Numbered from the stretch's first letter, positions 7,936 to 16,238 are shown. The stretch is DNA of 64,000 bases from Amphritea sp. 1_MG-2023 (GCF_030547545.1 NZ_JAUOQE010000002.1:62001-126000), one strand, 5' to 3'. Translations and numbers: made by a program. The notes: generated by a model not told the origin, from the sequence alone.

Positions 7936-9111
7936 ATGCCTTTAGCTCTTTTTGCATTGACGCTCAGCGCCTTTGCTATCGGGACCACCGAGTTTGTGAT
8001 TGTTGGCTTAATTCCGACCATGGCCGCTGATCTGAATGTCTCTTTACCTTCCGCCGGGTTACTCGTTAGCCTTTATGCTTTGGGGGTTGCCATTGGTGCC
8101 CCAGTATTAACGGCGTTAACGGGGAAATGGAACCGTAAATATGTACTGCTTGCGGTGATGTCACTGTTTGTCATGGGTAACCTATTAGCATGGCAGGCGC
8201 CGGGCTATGACACCTTAATTATCGCGCGTATCTTGACTGGCCTAGCCCACGGGGTGTTTTTCTCGATTGGCTCAACGATCGCGACTGGCTTAGTGGCTAA
8301 AGAGAAGGCCGCCAGTGCTATCGCTATTATGTTTACAGGTTTAACGGTGGCATTAGTTACCGGTGTGCCGCTGGGTACTTATATTGGGCAAGTGTTCGGT
8401 TGGCAGGCAACCTTTCTAATTGTGGCGTTACTCGGCCTGATTGCATTGATCGGTAGCGCTATTCTCGTCCCTGCAAACTTAAAACAAGCGGCACCTGCGA
8501 AGCTATCTGAGCAGCTAAGTGTGTTAACGCAACCTAGGTTGTTACTGGTGTATGCCATGACGGCAGTAGGTTATGGCGGTACATTTGTCGCGTTCACTTA
8601 CCTTGCGCCTATCTTAGAGCAAGTATCGGGTTTTGCCTCTAGCTCAATTGGTTTGATCATGTTGGTTTACGGTGTATCGGTGGCCGTGGGTAATATCTGG
8701 GGCGGAAAATTGGCTGATAAGTTGGGACCAGTTAAAGCGCTGCACATTATCTTCACTGCTCTGGCACTGGTGTTATTAGTCTTTACATTCACTGCGGGTC
8801 ATCAAATAGGTGCAGTTTTAACCGTACTGATTTGGGGTGCCTTTGCGTTTGGTAATGTCCCTGGGCTACAGGTCTATGTGGTGCAGTTGGCAGAGAAGTA
8901 CACACCGAATGCCGTGGATGTGGCATCAGGTCTGAATATCGCGGCTTTCAATGTGGGTATTGCTATTGGCTCTATTCTTGGCGGCATGGTCGTTGAGGAC
9001 ATGGAATTGATGGACACAACTTGGATCGGCGCATTGATTGTAGTGCTGGCTATTATCTTGACCAAAATCTCAGGTTTTCTTGATTCACGCGATCAAGCTA
9101 GAACAGCTTAA
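7936..9111 (+). CDS. MFS drug:H+ antiporter-1 family transporter (YdhP/AraJ-like)
   Basis: The product (391 residues from ATG 7936) is a 12-helix major facilitator of the DHA1 type. It begins MPLALFALTLSAFAIGTTEF, the usual YdhP/AraJ N-terminus, and contains motif-A-like GKWNRKYVLL after helix 2. The frame opens earlier (7807), but the extra 43 residues lack similarity and cover the operator region, so ATG 7936 is chosen. Such carriers export sugars, drugs or metabolites. It is followed after about 40 bases by a flavin-dependent monooxygenase and probably forms an operon with it under the divergent LysR protein. Confidence 0.88.
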   Translation: MPLALFALTLSAFAIGTTEFVIVGLIPTMAADLNVSLPSAGLLVSLYALGVAIGAPVLTALTGKWNRKYVLLAVMSLFVMGNLLAWQAPGYDTLIIARILTGLAHGVFFSIGSTIATGLVAKEKAASAIAIMFTGLTVALVTGVPLGTYIGQVFGWQATFLIVALLGLIALIGSAILVPANLKQAAPAKLSEQLSVLTQPRLLLVYAMTAVGYGGTFVAFTYLAPILEQVSGFASSSIGLIMLVYGVSVAVGNIWGGKLADKLGPVKALHIIFTALALVLLVFTFTAGHQIGAVLTVLIWGAFAFGNVPGLQVYVVQLAEKYTPNAVDVASGLNIAAFNVGIAIGSILGGMVVEDMELMDTTWIGALIVVLAIILTKISGFLDSRDQARTA

Positions 9112-9153
9112 GACAAATATCAGGGGGGGCTTCCCCCCCATAGAGGAGTGCAT

Positions 9154-10071
9154 ATGAGTTTCGATAAATTACAGCATTTAGGCTTCTCAATCGGTATTGA
9201 GCTGCCTTTAGATAACGACTGGTCTCAAGACGGGCAGCATAAACGAGTCAAAGCGGGTAGACCATTTGGAGTGCCAGACATGCGCTTGCACAAAGAGCGT
9301 ATTCAACTAGCCGATCGTTTAGGCTTTAGTACGGCATGGGTCAGAGATGTACCGTTATATGATCCTCAGTTTGGTGATGCCGCTCAGGTGTTTGAAGCGT
9401 TTACTTATCTGGGGTATTTAGCGGGCGTGACTGAGAATATTTTGTTGGGTACGGCGGCTATCGTGTTACCACTCAGACAACCTTGGTTAGTGAAGAAAGC
9501 CGCGAATACCACGGCAGAGTTAAGTCATGAGCGTTTGATACTAGGGGTAGCGAGTGGAGATAGGCCATCAGAGTATCCATTATTTGGGGTGGATTATGAA
9601 TCCAGAGGGCAGCTCTTTCGGGAGGCGATCGACATCATTAAGGATCAATCAAATACAGCATTAACTGAAGGTCAAAAAATTTATCCCGAGGTCGATAAGT
9701 TTCCCGTGTATGTGGCTGGGCTCGCACAACAATCGCCTGAGTGGATAGGCAAAAACCTAGATGGCTGGTTGGCTTATCCCGGAACACCAACAGAGCATCA
9801 GCAGCGTGTCGCTTTATGGCGTAAAGTCGCCGGTTTAAAACCGTATGTCAGCTTCATTCATTTAGATTTAGTGGCTGATATTGATGCCCCTATCACACGA
9901 CAACGTTTTGGAATAAAAACCGGCGTTAACGGTCTTATCAAAGAGCTTGAAAGCATGAAAGCGGCGGGAGTCGATCATATCGGTCTGCATTTCAGAACAA
10001 ACGAAAGGCCGATAGAAGAGAGTATGACGGATATAGCCAACAGCGTGCTCTCCAGTTTTCATCAAAGGTGA
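9154..10071 (+). CDS. LLM-class (bacterial luciferase-like) flavin-dependent oxidoreductase
   Basis: The protein of about 305 residues has the luciferase-like TIM-barrel signatures: LADRLGFSTAWVRDVPLYDP, then VTENILLGTAAIVLPLRQPW and ERLILGVASGDRPSEYPLFG. The family uses reduced FMN and oxygen, or F420, to oxidise small organic substrates; the substrate here is unknown. The ATG at 9154 has AGAGGAG upstream, so it is preferred over the GTG two codons earlier. A G7/C6 inverted repeat lies between this gene and the MFS gene and could modulate read-through. Confidence 0.88.
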   Translation: MSFDKLQHLGFSIGIELPLDNDWSQDGQHKRVKAGRPFGVPDMRLHKERIQLADRLGFSTAWVRDVPLYDPQFGDAAQVFEAFTYLGYLAGVTENILLGTAAIVLPLRQPWLVKKAANTTAELSHERLILGVASGDRPSEYPLFGVDYESRGQLFREAIDIIKDQSNTALTEGQKIYPEVDKFPVYVAGLAQQSPEWIGKNLDGWLAYPGTPTEHQQRVALWRKVAGLKPYVSFIHLDLVADIDAPITRQRFGIKTGVNGLIKELESMKAAGVDHIGLHFRTNERPIEESMTDIANSVLSSFHQR

Positions 10072-10423
10072 GTCACTTATGAAAATTCAATCAAGGATCA
10101 ATCAGCTCAACGATGATTGATCTGTTATTGAGCTCATGCGTTAGCGAGGCCGAAATTTTATATGACGCATCAAAAGGAGGTAATGTCTTTTTAAGCGTGG
10201 CAATTGCGGTGACTTTTAGTGTTACCGCCTAGTGTCACCGCTGATCGCATTAGCCTGTCGATGGACCTATGAGAGCGATCAACGAGAAAGTTTTTAGACT
10301 TTGATATTTAAACAGATATGTTATCGCCTATGCGACGTTATCATTAAGGCAGGCCGCCATTCTATGTACATGCGGCCTGAACTCGCCATTGCTCGTGTTT
10401 ACGAACGGCGTTAGGCTAACACC
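10072..10423. other. Intergenic region with inverted repeats and an integron-core-like motif
   Basis: No intact gene was seen. GCGGTGAC and GTCACCGC form an inverted repeat (about 10208-10240). CAGGCCGC and GCGGCCTG arms lie around 10352-10380. The stretch ends in GGCGTTAGGC, which contains a GTTRRRY-type core (10410-10416) eight bases before the next ATG. These are compatible with a degenerate attC site but do not prove one. Confidence 0.35.
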
Positions 10424-10732
10424 ATGAGCTTTTTCGATATCCTTGGCGTTGCCGCGATCTTTATCACGCTTTTCGTTTTCGGCCTTCCAGCGAAGGTAAA
10501 GATTGTTAATGGCTATATTCACTTTAAGGTTTGGCCCTTTTTCCGCCGAACCCCAAAACACATTTCTGAGTTACGCTATTTCCACGTAAAAATAGGTGCA
10601 ATGCCTGTGTGCTTCAAATTCAAAGATGGTACGGTATTCCGTTGGACATCCTTTCCCATTTCTCAGCACAACCGATTGAAGAAGGACGTGGAGAGCTGCA
10701 TTCGACAATACAGAGATAACCCTCATCAATAG
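10424..10732 (+). CDS. Small membrane protein, unknown function
   Basis: The 102-residue product has one N-terminal hydrophobic segment (residues 4-22, FDILGVAAIFITLFVFGLP), then a basic soluble part with alternating strands (VKIVNGYIHFKVWPFFRR, RYFHVKIGAMPVCFKFKDG). It resembles the small PH-like hypothetical membrane proteins often found in genomic islands, but no family is assigned. GTTAGGC (10410) precedes the start and GTTAGAC (10776) follows the end, as in an integron cassette; however, no R'' box complementary to the first core was found, so that reading is weak. Confidence 0.55.
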   Translation: MSFFDILGVAAIFITLFVFGLPAKVKIVNGYIHFKVWPFFRRTPKHISELRYFHVKIGAMPVCFKFKDGTVFRWTSFPISQHNRLKKDVESCIRQYRDNPHQ

Positions 10733-10850
10733 CGATCGCTTTTCAAGCACAGTATCAGCGTCCCTCATCACTCACGTTAGACCCGTGAAACAGCAAACCT
10801 CAAAAAAAGTAATATACTGGTAGTTACGCGCGTGTAAAGGAGAGATTATT

Positions 10851-11426
10851 GTGAAAAAAATGTGCTTGATACTGTTGGCTATGCTGGTGTTGACGCCCAG
10901 TGCATTTGCTCAATGGGAATTGCTAAATGATGAATCGACTCTTAATTTCGTTTCAGTTAAAAATTCAAAAGTAGGAGAAATACATTATTTTAAGAAGCTG
11001 AGTGGGGTGATTGAGAAAAACGGTGCGGTGTCGATTAATATTGATTTGAGTAGCGTGGAAACGAATATTCCGATTCGTAATGATCGAATGAAGACAATAC
11101 TTTTTGAAATCGCAGACTTTGCTGATGCAAAAATCACAGGAACTGTTAACGTCGATGATGTGTCTAGCTTGGCCGTTGGCGGTACCTATAGTGATTCAAT
11201 CAAATTAACGCTGTCTCTACATGGCGTTTCACAAGATCTTAACAGCGATGTACAGGTCACTAAGTTAACCCAGCAAAGCGTACTCGTCACCACCTTGAGG
11301 CCGATTCTGATTAATGCTGAAGACTTTAACTTAGCTGACGGAATAGAAAAACTACGTTCAGTTGCAGGCCTTTCTACAATAAGTACCGCTGTACCGGTTA
11401 CATATAGCTTAGTGTTTAAGAAGTAA
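10851..11426 (+). CDS. YceI-family periplasmic protein
   Basis: The 191-residue product starts at GTG with AAAGGAGA upstream. It has a signal peptide (MKKMCLILLAMLVLTPSAFAQ, cleavage near residue 20) and the YceI lipocalin-like barrel: WELLNDESTLNFVSVKNSK at the start, a Ser-Val-Glu-Thr segment (INIDLSSVETNIPIRNDRMK) and a C-terminal FNLADGIEKLRSVAG. YceI proteins bind isoprenoid-type lipids in the periplasm and are often stress or pH responsive. No partner such as a b-type cytochrome lies next to it, so its role here is open. Confidence 0.87.
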   Translation: MKKMCLILLAMLVLTPSAFAQWELLNDESTLNFVSVKNSKVGEIHYFKKLSGVIEKNGAVSINIDLSSVETNIPIRNDRMKTILFEIADFADAKITGTVNVDDVSSLAVGGTYSDSIKLTLSLHGVSQDLNSDVQVTKLTQQSVLVTTLRPILINAEDFNLADGIEKLRSVAGLSTISTAVPVTYSLVFKK

Positions 11427-11498
11427 TTTATTTAACAAAAGCGGTTAAGCGGATGGTCTTGGTTCTCTGCGGTGTTCGTTTATGCTTAATAGCACTAA

Positions 11499-11592
11499 GG
11501 AAGGTGCGAATAAGTCCGATATGTTCTCTGCGGACATTAGAATGGCCAGATACGCGAAAGCCAGAGGCGTAATTGACTTTTTCGCACCTTCC
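11499..11592 (+). mobile_element. MITE copy 1 (94 bp, IS5-like ends, CTAA target duplication)
   Basis: The element starts GGAAGGTGCGAATAAGTC and ends GACTTTTTCGCACCTTCC, giving 18-base terminal inverted repeats with one mismatch. It is flanked on both sides by CTAA, an intact four-base target duplication. It encodes nothing. Copy 2 (16145) is nearly identical and copy 3 (18134) is a longer relative in inverse orientation. The termini and YTAR-type duplication resemble IS5-group insertion sequences. Confidence 0.88.
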
Positions 11593-11600
11593 CTAAGAGT

Positions 11601-11611
11601 AAAGCCCTTTT
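11601..11611. repeat. REP-like half flanking the RAYT pseudogene (left)
   Basis: AAAGCCCTTTT matches the right half of the motif at 1889-1908 and lies in inverse orientation to AAAAGGGCTTT at 11968. Inverted REPs on both sides of a transposase are the usual RAYT architecture. Confidence 0.45.
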
Positions 11612-11627
11612 CTATATTCTGACGGTA

Positions 11628-11914
11628 ATGAGATACATTGAGCTGAATCCGGTTCGGGCAGGTATGGTTGAGTTACCCGATCATTACCGTTGGTCGAGCT
11701 TTTGTCACAACAGTGGAATAAAAAATATCGAGCTTTTCATACAACATGCATCGTATGAAGCACTTGGAAGAACCAGGAAGAAAGGCATCAGATGTATCAG
11801 GCGCTATTCAAAGGGCAACTTGAAGAGGATGCTATGAAACGTATTCGAGAAGCTTGGCAGACAGGTGCCCCGCTGGGTAATGATATATTGCGGGACGAGA
11901 TTGAGCGGCAGTGA
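11628..11914 (+). pseudogene. REP-associated tyrosine transposase (RAYT), truncated and frameshifted
   Basis: The frame begins with the conserved RYIELNPVRAGMVELPDHYR segment of Y1/HUH RAYT transposases, then WSSFCHNSGIKNIEL and HASYEALGRT. Resemblance then jumps frame near 11775 (a likely one-base loss) and continues as MYQALFKGQLEEDAMKRIRE to ILRDEIERQ, stopping at 11914. The N-terminal HUH motif and probably the tyrosine are missing. Inverted REP-like motifs lie on each side (11601, 11968), so this is a decayed REP-RAYT unit. Confidence 0.8.
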
Positions 11915-11967
11915 CACTGTAAAGTGGGATATGCAAAACGAGGACGCCCAAAGAGGAGAATTGATCA

Positions 11968-11987
11968 AAAAGGGCTTTTATCCCTTT
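11968..11987. repeat. REP-like motif flanking the RAYT pseudogene (right)
   Basis: AAAAGGGCTTTTATCCCTTT is close to the reverse complement of the motif at 1889-1908 and is inverted relative to the half-motif at 11601. Confidence 0.5.
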
Positions 11988-12021
11988 ACTCTTCAATTGA
12001 ATTAATATATTTGAGGCGATA

Positions 12022-12400
12022 ATGGATAACTATAATCCAAATAATTCAATAACTGCACAAGAATGGTTAGCACTCGATGAAGCTAAACAAATAGAATTGA
12101 TTAGCGATTTTCATGCTGAATTCGTTAAGGACTTGCCCGATGATGCACTGATGGTACATTCATCAATTCACGTTATAGTTGAAAACCAGCTAGCTATGGG
12201 TGTTGATTTAATACCTGAAACAATCGCTAAACTTATAAGGCAGGGTGGATAGGCATGAAGCAATTCATGCAGTAGGTGCAATAATATCAGAAGATATTTT
12301 TGATGTTATCAAGGGGAATGTTGAGGAGCTTTCGCCTACTAAGTACCGAAGAAAACTTGAAAAAATAACAGCAAAAAGGTGGCGTAAAGGCCAATATTAA
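12022..12400 (+). pseudogene. Conserved hypothetical protein gene, frameshifted
   Basis: The first frame gives 76 residues (TAQEWLALDEAKQIELISDF, LPDDALMVHSSIHVIVENQL, PETIAKLIRQGG). At 12240 it runs into a stop, but the neighbouring frame continues at once as DRHEAIHAVGAIISEDIFDV and ends KITAKRWRKGQY at 12400. The joined product (about 125 residues) matches the pattern of a widespread uncharacterised family with an IHVIVENQ and a DRHEAIHA(I/V)G motif. A short deletion in GGGTGGA explains the break. The region is AT-rich compared with the flanking core genes. Confidence 0.65.
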
Positions 12401-12433
12401 AATCAGCACCTAACAAGCCAATACGAGGTTTAG

Positions 12434-12441
12434 GGAAGGTG
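12434..12441 (+). repeat. Solo MITE end
   Basis: GGAAGGTG preceded by TTAG matches the first eight bases of the MITE termini plus a YTAR target. It then diverges and no partner end was found nearby. A second solo end, GCACCTTCC followed by CTAA, lies at 17946-17954. Both are probably remnants. Confidence 0.35.
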
Positions 12442-12676
12442 TAAACTTCATAAAGCCGCTGCTTAGTATGGTGCGATTCGCAAGCTCATCTGTACACTAC
12501 GTATGGGGAAGGGACGTCATGGCAGGCGTCAGTAGGATATTCAGTGTCAGGGTAAAAAATATAGGGATATTGACTGATTCTGCTTGATAGCCGAGTATTA
12601 CTGTTTTAATAACCCATTATCAAGGACGATCAATGCCGGTTCACCTCTCTTATAGCGCTTCGGAGACTAGCGATTT

Positions 12677-12997
12677 ATGAAAGTAAGTAATGATTTTAGG
12701 GGTGCGCTTCGAACGTTTGCATATTTCATGGCAAGCGGTACGCATTACATGCTTAAAGATGTTGAATACTTGGATTTATATGGCGAAGATCCCAGTGCTA
12801 TCGAAATGGCATATGCAATTTTTTCAAATGTTATAGAAATGGATTCAAAGGGCAACGTGTTAAATTTTACGGTTGCTCAAAGAAGAGCAACAGATTATAT
12901 AAAATCATATTGCATACCTTCATTTGAAGTTTCTCCACCTTACGAAGATTGGGAAATAGAACTATATGATCCACCAGCTATACATGAAAAAATATAG
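12677..12997 (+). CDS. Conserved hypothetical protein (DUF7677-like)
   Basis: The 106-residue, AT-rich gene encodes a soluble acidic protein (FRGALRTFAYFMASGTHYML, EDPSAIEMAYAIFSNVIEMD, ATDYIKSYCIPSF, ending YEDWEIELYDPP). The pattern resembles the small uncharacterised family I know as DUF7677; this assignment is from memory. No catalytic motif is visible. It lies among frameshifted and low-GC small genes between a RAYT relic and a META lipoprotein, which suggests recent acquisition. No clear Shine-Dalgarno was seen. Confidence 0.6.
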   Translation: MKVSNDFRGALRTFAYFMASGTHYMLKDVEYLDLYGEDPSAIEMAYAIFSNVIEMDSKGNVLNFTVAQRRATDYIKSYCIPSFEVSPPYEDWEIELYDPPAIHEKI

Positions 12998-13058
12998 TGT
13001 TATCGAAAATTGATCAAAAGAGCAAAAATAGTTGGCCTTTATTTCTTCGTGATATGCA

Positions 13059-13587
13059 ATGGTGAATATTAAAACAGTAATAACACAAACAGCGAGAATG
13101 AAAATCTGTGTTAATGTTATTTTGACGCTTTTAGTGTCTAGTTGTGCATTAGTTTTTATTCCACTTACATATGAAAAAGCGATGGTTTGGTTTGTTGGGG
13201 TTTCAATTGCTACTTATCTCTTTGTTCACTTTGGAATGGTGCTTCGTAGTCGAATAACTCTAGATAAAAATCTAAAATATACCATGAGTATTCCAGATTA
13301 TTATTCAAATGCAAATATTTATATTCCAATAGAGTACATTGCAAATATTGAAGTCTGTGAATATAAGCTATTTGAAAAAGATTGTTGTTATCCCGATGGC
13401 GTCAATAAAGAATATTATTACAGGAAAAAATTATTTGGCTACTTAGGCGCTGGATTGATTGTATGCTATCAGCTTCCTAAAGCTATGACGGGAGATTCAA
13501 TTATTCGAGGCATAAAGTTTCCCTAATGAAGTCATTGATTTCATCAAAAAAGTCAGGACTGATACTAAACATGAGAATATTTTGTGA
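13059..13587 (+). pseudogene. Two-helix membrane protein gene, frameshifted near its end
   Basis: The main frame encodes 155 residues with two adjacent hydrophobic helices (about residues 16-37 and 42-62) and a soluble C-terminal part of PH-like strands (YIPIEYIANIEVCEYKLFEK). It stops at 13526 after GIKFP, yet the neighbouring frame reads NEVIDFIKKVRTDTKHENIL to a stop at 13587, a natural ending for this kind of protein. One extra C in TTTCCC would account for this. It may be functional without the last 20 residues. The family is unknown. Confidence 0.6.
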
Positions 13588-13820
13588 AAAATCACTCAAT
13601 CAATGACGCTGACTGCATTCATCACAATGCACATCAGTTTAGTCTATGCGCTTGCTATCGTGACGGACACGCATATGTTCGCACAGTTTATGAATAGAAG
13701 GAGAGCTTTTAGGGGTAGGCTTGTAGTGTGTTTATGAAAAGTGTTCAATGAGGTAGAGGTTTGGGATTAGTTGGCCACGACAATTAGTCTCATTAATCGT
13801 GAAATAACCTAGGAGCGAAA

Positions 13821-14267
13821 ATGAAAACGGCTTTACTTCCTTTTTTGATGCTTATGTTAGCCTCAGTGCTGACGGGCTGTGTTACTAAAACGCCGCTTTC
13901 GGATACGACGGTTAAGGGCGTGAAGTTAAGCGGTGATTGGCAGATCGAAATGATTGATCAAGGCGGTATTATCGATAATAGCCTGATCACATTGCAATTT
14001 ACAGAAACCAACCGCATCGCCGGTTCTACTGGATGTAATCGATATGTTGCGGCAGTCGATACCCGTAATAATGCCTTCCGTGTCTCTCAGGCAGGGGTCA
14101 CTCGGCGCGCTTGTTTAACCGCCTTAGCAAAGCAAGAACAGCGCTTTTTAGCCGCGTTAGATGACGCGGTGGCTTATAAGATGACAGCAGCAACCGGCTT
14201 AATAATTTACGATCAACAGCATCATCCACGGCTTAAGTTGATTCAGATAGTCCCTAAAGTTGATTAA
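13821..14267 (+). CDS. META-domain lipoprotein (HslJ-like)
   Basis: The 148-residue product has a lipoprotein signal with lipobox LTGC (Cys20), then a META/HslJ domain: LSGDWQIEMID, ITLQFTETNRIAGSTGCNRY, then VTRRACLTALAKQEQRFLAAL. HslJ of E. coli is a heat-inducible outer-membrane lipoprotein linked to novobiocin resistance. The second residue after the lipid-bearing Cys is not an aspartate, so outer-membrane sorting is expected. AGGAGCG precedes the ATG. It is a single gene with a hairpin (14274-14299) downstream. Confidence 0.87.
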   Translation: MKTALLPFLMLMLASVLTGCVTKTPLSDTTVKGVKLSGDWQIEMIDQGGIIDNSLITLQFTETNRIAGSTGCNRYVAAVDTRNNAFRVSQAGVTRRACLTALAKQEQRFLAALDDAVAYKMTAATGLIIYDQQHHPRLKLIQIVPKVD

Positions 14268-14617
14268 TCGTTATCACGGTGAAGGCGTTTTCACTGTGAA
14301 TTATTAGGCTCGTTTGTTAGCCGTTTTATCGGGCCTGAAAGTATTGAGTTATGGCTAGCAAAATGGCTGGCGTTTCAACTGTATATTTTAATGGCCATGC
14401 TGTTTGCTGTTCGTTACAAGGGTGTGTCCGTTGGTGCAATGGGATGAGAGGCTGACAAGATTGATAGCGAGTATTTGAGCGGCTGAGGTAACGCTTCTGT
14501 TTGCAGGGCAAAGCGATAATGAGTAGAGGGTAAGGAGTACATATAGGGGCGCTAGATGAGTGTTTTTTTGCCAATATGTCTAATCAGACTGTCTCGTGAT
14601 ACAGAAGGTACTTCGAC
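14268..14617. other. Intergenic region downstream of the META lipoprotein
   Basis: A hairpin TCACGGTGAA-ggcgtt-TTCACTGTGA (14274-14299) follows the lipoprotein gene and may end its transcript. No gene was seen in the remainder; an 82-codon antisense frame looks like chance. Confidence 0.4.
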
Positions 14618-15226
14618 ATGATTGATTTTGTAGCAACCTTTATTACTTTTTTCGCCGTCATTGATCCTATCGGTACTGTGCCGGTCTTTATTGCCGCTAC
14701 GTCTCATTTCGGTACCGCTGCGAAAAACAAGATAGCGCTGATGTCGATCGGTGTGGCTGCCTTGATTTTGCTGTTTTTCGTCGTCGCGGGTGAATTCATT
14801 CTGCTTGCCATGTCGATACCGCTACCGGCATTTCAAATTGCCGGTGGCATCGTTCTGTTTTTATTTGCCTTGACGATGATCTTTGGTGAAAGTAAACCGG
14901 ACGAAGAGTTAAAGCTGGTTCGTGATCACCGTGATACGGCTATCTTTCCGCTCGCCGTGCCATCCATCGCCAGCCCCGGTGCCATGTTGGCCGCCGTGTT
15001 GTTGACTGAGAACAAACGCTATAGCACTTGGGAGCAAGCGCAAACCGTTTCTATGATGTTTGCGGTACTGGGAGTGACATGCCTGTTTATGCTGCTTGCC
15101 GGTAAAATCAATCGACTCATTGGTGCGAGTGGCGCAAGTGTCGTGAGCCGAGTGATGGGGCTGATACTGGCGTCGGTGGCTACATCCAATACCCTCGCAG
15201 GCATCAAAGCGTATTTTGGTTTATGA
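14618..15226 (+). CDS. MarC-family integral membrane protein
   Basis: The 202-residue protein has six hydrophobic helices in the MarC/NAAT pattern. It opens with DFVATFITFFAVIDPIGTVP, contains the conserved FQIAGGIVLFLFALTMIFG and the SIASPGAMLAAVLL segment, and ends GLILASVATSNTLAGIKAYF. MarC proteins were once linked to multidrug resistance, a link since withdrawn. Related archaeal members transport neutral amino acids, but the bacterial function is unsettled. It stands alone, with an inverted repeat (GAGTGCT/AGCACTC, 15225-15255) after the stop. Confidence 0.9.
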   Translation: MIDFVATFITFFAVIDPIGTVPVFIAATSHFGTAAKNKIALMSIGVAALILLFFVVAGEFILLAMSIPLPAFQIAGGIVLFLFALTMIFGESKPDEELKLVRDHRDTAIFPLAVPSIASPGAMLAAVLLTENKRYSTWEQAQTVSMMFAVLGVTCLFMLLAGKINRLIGASGASVVSRVMGLILASVATSNTLAGIKAYFGL

Positions 15227-15514
15227 GTGCTGACGGCATAACAAAAGCACTCTATCAGACACCGAAATGGACTGCTTCCTTGGTTGGAGGGGTAGCTTGT
15301 GAATGTGGTGAAATACCATCTTTAGCCTAATTAATAGCGCGGTTTTCGCCAAACAAGCAACTAAAAGCATCCTTTGAAACCGAACTTCTGCTTTTTTGTA
15401 GGCAAATAGCCTGATCGTGAGACAATCTTCTGGTACAATGCGCGGCTTCAAAAATCGGCCTTTATCCTGCGGCTCTGGGGCAGAGGCATGGTGACTAACC
15501 TAACAGGAGTGAAC

Positions 15515-16093
15515 ATGAGTACAGAACAAGCCCTTCGGGATCGCAGCGAATCCAAGTGTGAACTGTGTAGCGCAACCGATAACCTGAGTGTTTATGAAGT
15601 ACCACCGGGTTCGCTTGGCGGTGTTGATGATTCTGTTTTGCTATGTGGCACCTGTAAAGGTCAGATTGAAAATCCAGAAACTACCGATGCCAATCACTGG
15701 CGTTGCCTTAACGATAGTATGTGGAGTCAGGTGCCAGCCGTTCAGGTAATGGCTTGGCGGATGCTGAATCGTTTGCGCAGCGAAGGTTGGCCGCAGGATC
15801 TGTTGGATATGCTTTATCTGGATGATGAAACCACTCTTTGGGCGAAAGCCACAGGCGATCACCTAGATGACTCTGAAAAAGTTATTCATCGTGATAGCAA
15901 CGGCGCGATTTTGACCGCCGGCGATAACGTCGTCTTGATTAAAGATCTGGACGTTAAAGGCGCAGGCTTTACGGCTAAGCGTGGCACCGCTGTACGGGGT
16001 ATCTCGCTGGTGCAGGATAACGCTGAACATATCGAAGGCCGCGTTAATGGTACGCGTATCGTTATTTTGACTAAGTTTGTTAAGAAGTCTTAA
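15515..16093 (+). CDS. PhnA/YjdM-family zinc-ribbon protein
   Basis: The product of about 192 residues starts at ATG 15515 (AACAGGAG upstream), not at the earlier in-frame codon 15488. It has an N-terminal zinc ribbon with two Cys-x-x-Cys pairs (SKCELCSA and LLCGTCKG) and the C-terminal PhnA/YjdM domain (GDNVVLIKDLDVKGAGFTAK, VNGTRIVILTKFVKKS). Despite the name, YjdM is not the phosphonoacetate hydrolase and its role is unknown. The gene is monocistronic and ends at a strong terminator into which a MITE has inserted. Confidence 0.9.
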   Translation: MSTEQALRDRSESKCELCSATDNLSVYEVPPGSLGGVDDSVLLCGTCKGQIENPETTDANHWRCLNDSMWSQVPAVQVMAWRMLNRLRSEGWPQDLLDMLYLDDETTLWAKATGDHLDDSEKVIHRDSNGAILTAGDNVVLIKDLDVKGAGFTAKRGTAVRGISLVQDNAEHIEGRVNGTRIVILTKFVKKS

Positions 16094-16114
16094 GTCTCGA
16101 TAATGACGACAGAT

Positions 16115-16144
16115 AAAACGCGCCAATCGGCGCGTTTTGTTTAA
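16115..16144 (+). terminator. Rho-independent terminator of phnA-like gene
   Basis: AAAACGCGCC and GGCGCGTTTT form a perfect 10-base stem with a four-base loop, followed by GTTT. The MITE starts directly behind its T run. Confidence 0.85.
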
Positions 16145-16238
16145 GGAAGATGCGAATAAGTCCGATATGTTTTCTGCGGACATTAGAATGGCCAGATACG
16201 CGAAAGCCAGAGGCGTAATTGACTTATTCGCACCTTCC
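16145..16238 (+). mobile_element. MITE copy 2 (94 bp)
   Basis: It has the same length as copy 1 and differs from it at only a few bases. The ends are GGAAGATGCGAATAAGTC and GACTTATTCGCACCTTCC. The flanks are TTAA and TTAT, a three-of-four match to a YTAR-type target duplication, so one flank may have mutated. Confidence 0.85.

Noticed and set aside
9122-9140. G7/C6 inverted repeat before the luciferase-like gene considered as a terminator
   Set aside because: No T run follows and the next gene starts directly behind; it may only modulate read-through.
11430-11498. ATTTAACAAAAGCGG behind yceI considered as an attC start
   Set aside because: The matching core GTTAAAT is not found before yceI and the right half is replaced by MITE copy 1, so the evidence is insufficient.
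14326-14574. 82-codon minus-strand frame between the META lipoprotein and marC
   Set aside because: Low-complexity basic/cysteine-rich translation with no similarity or ribosome site; probably not a gene.
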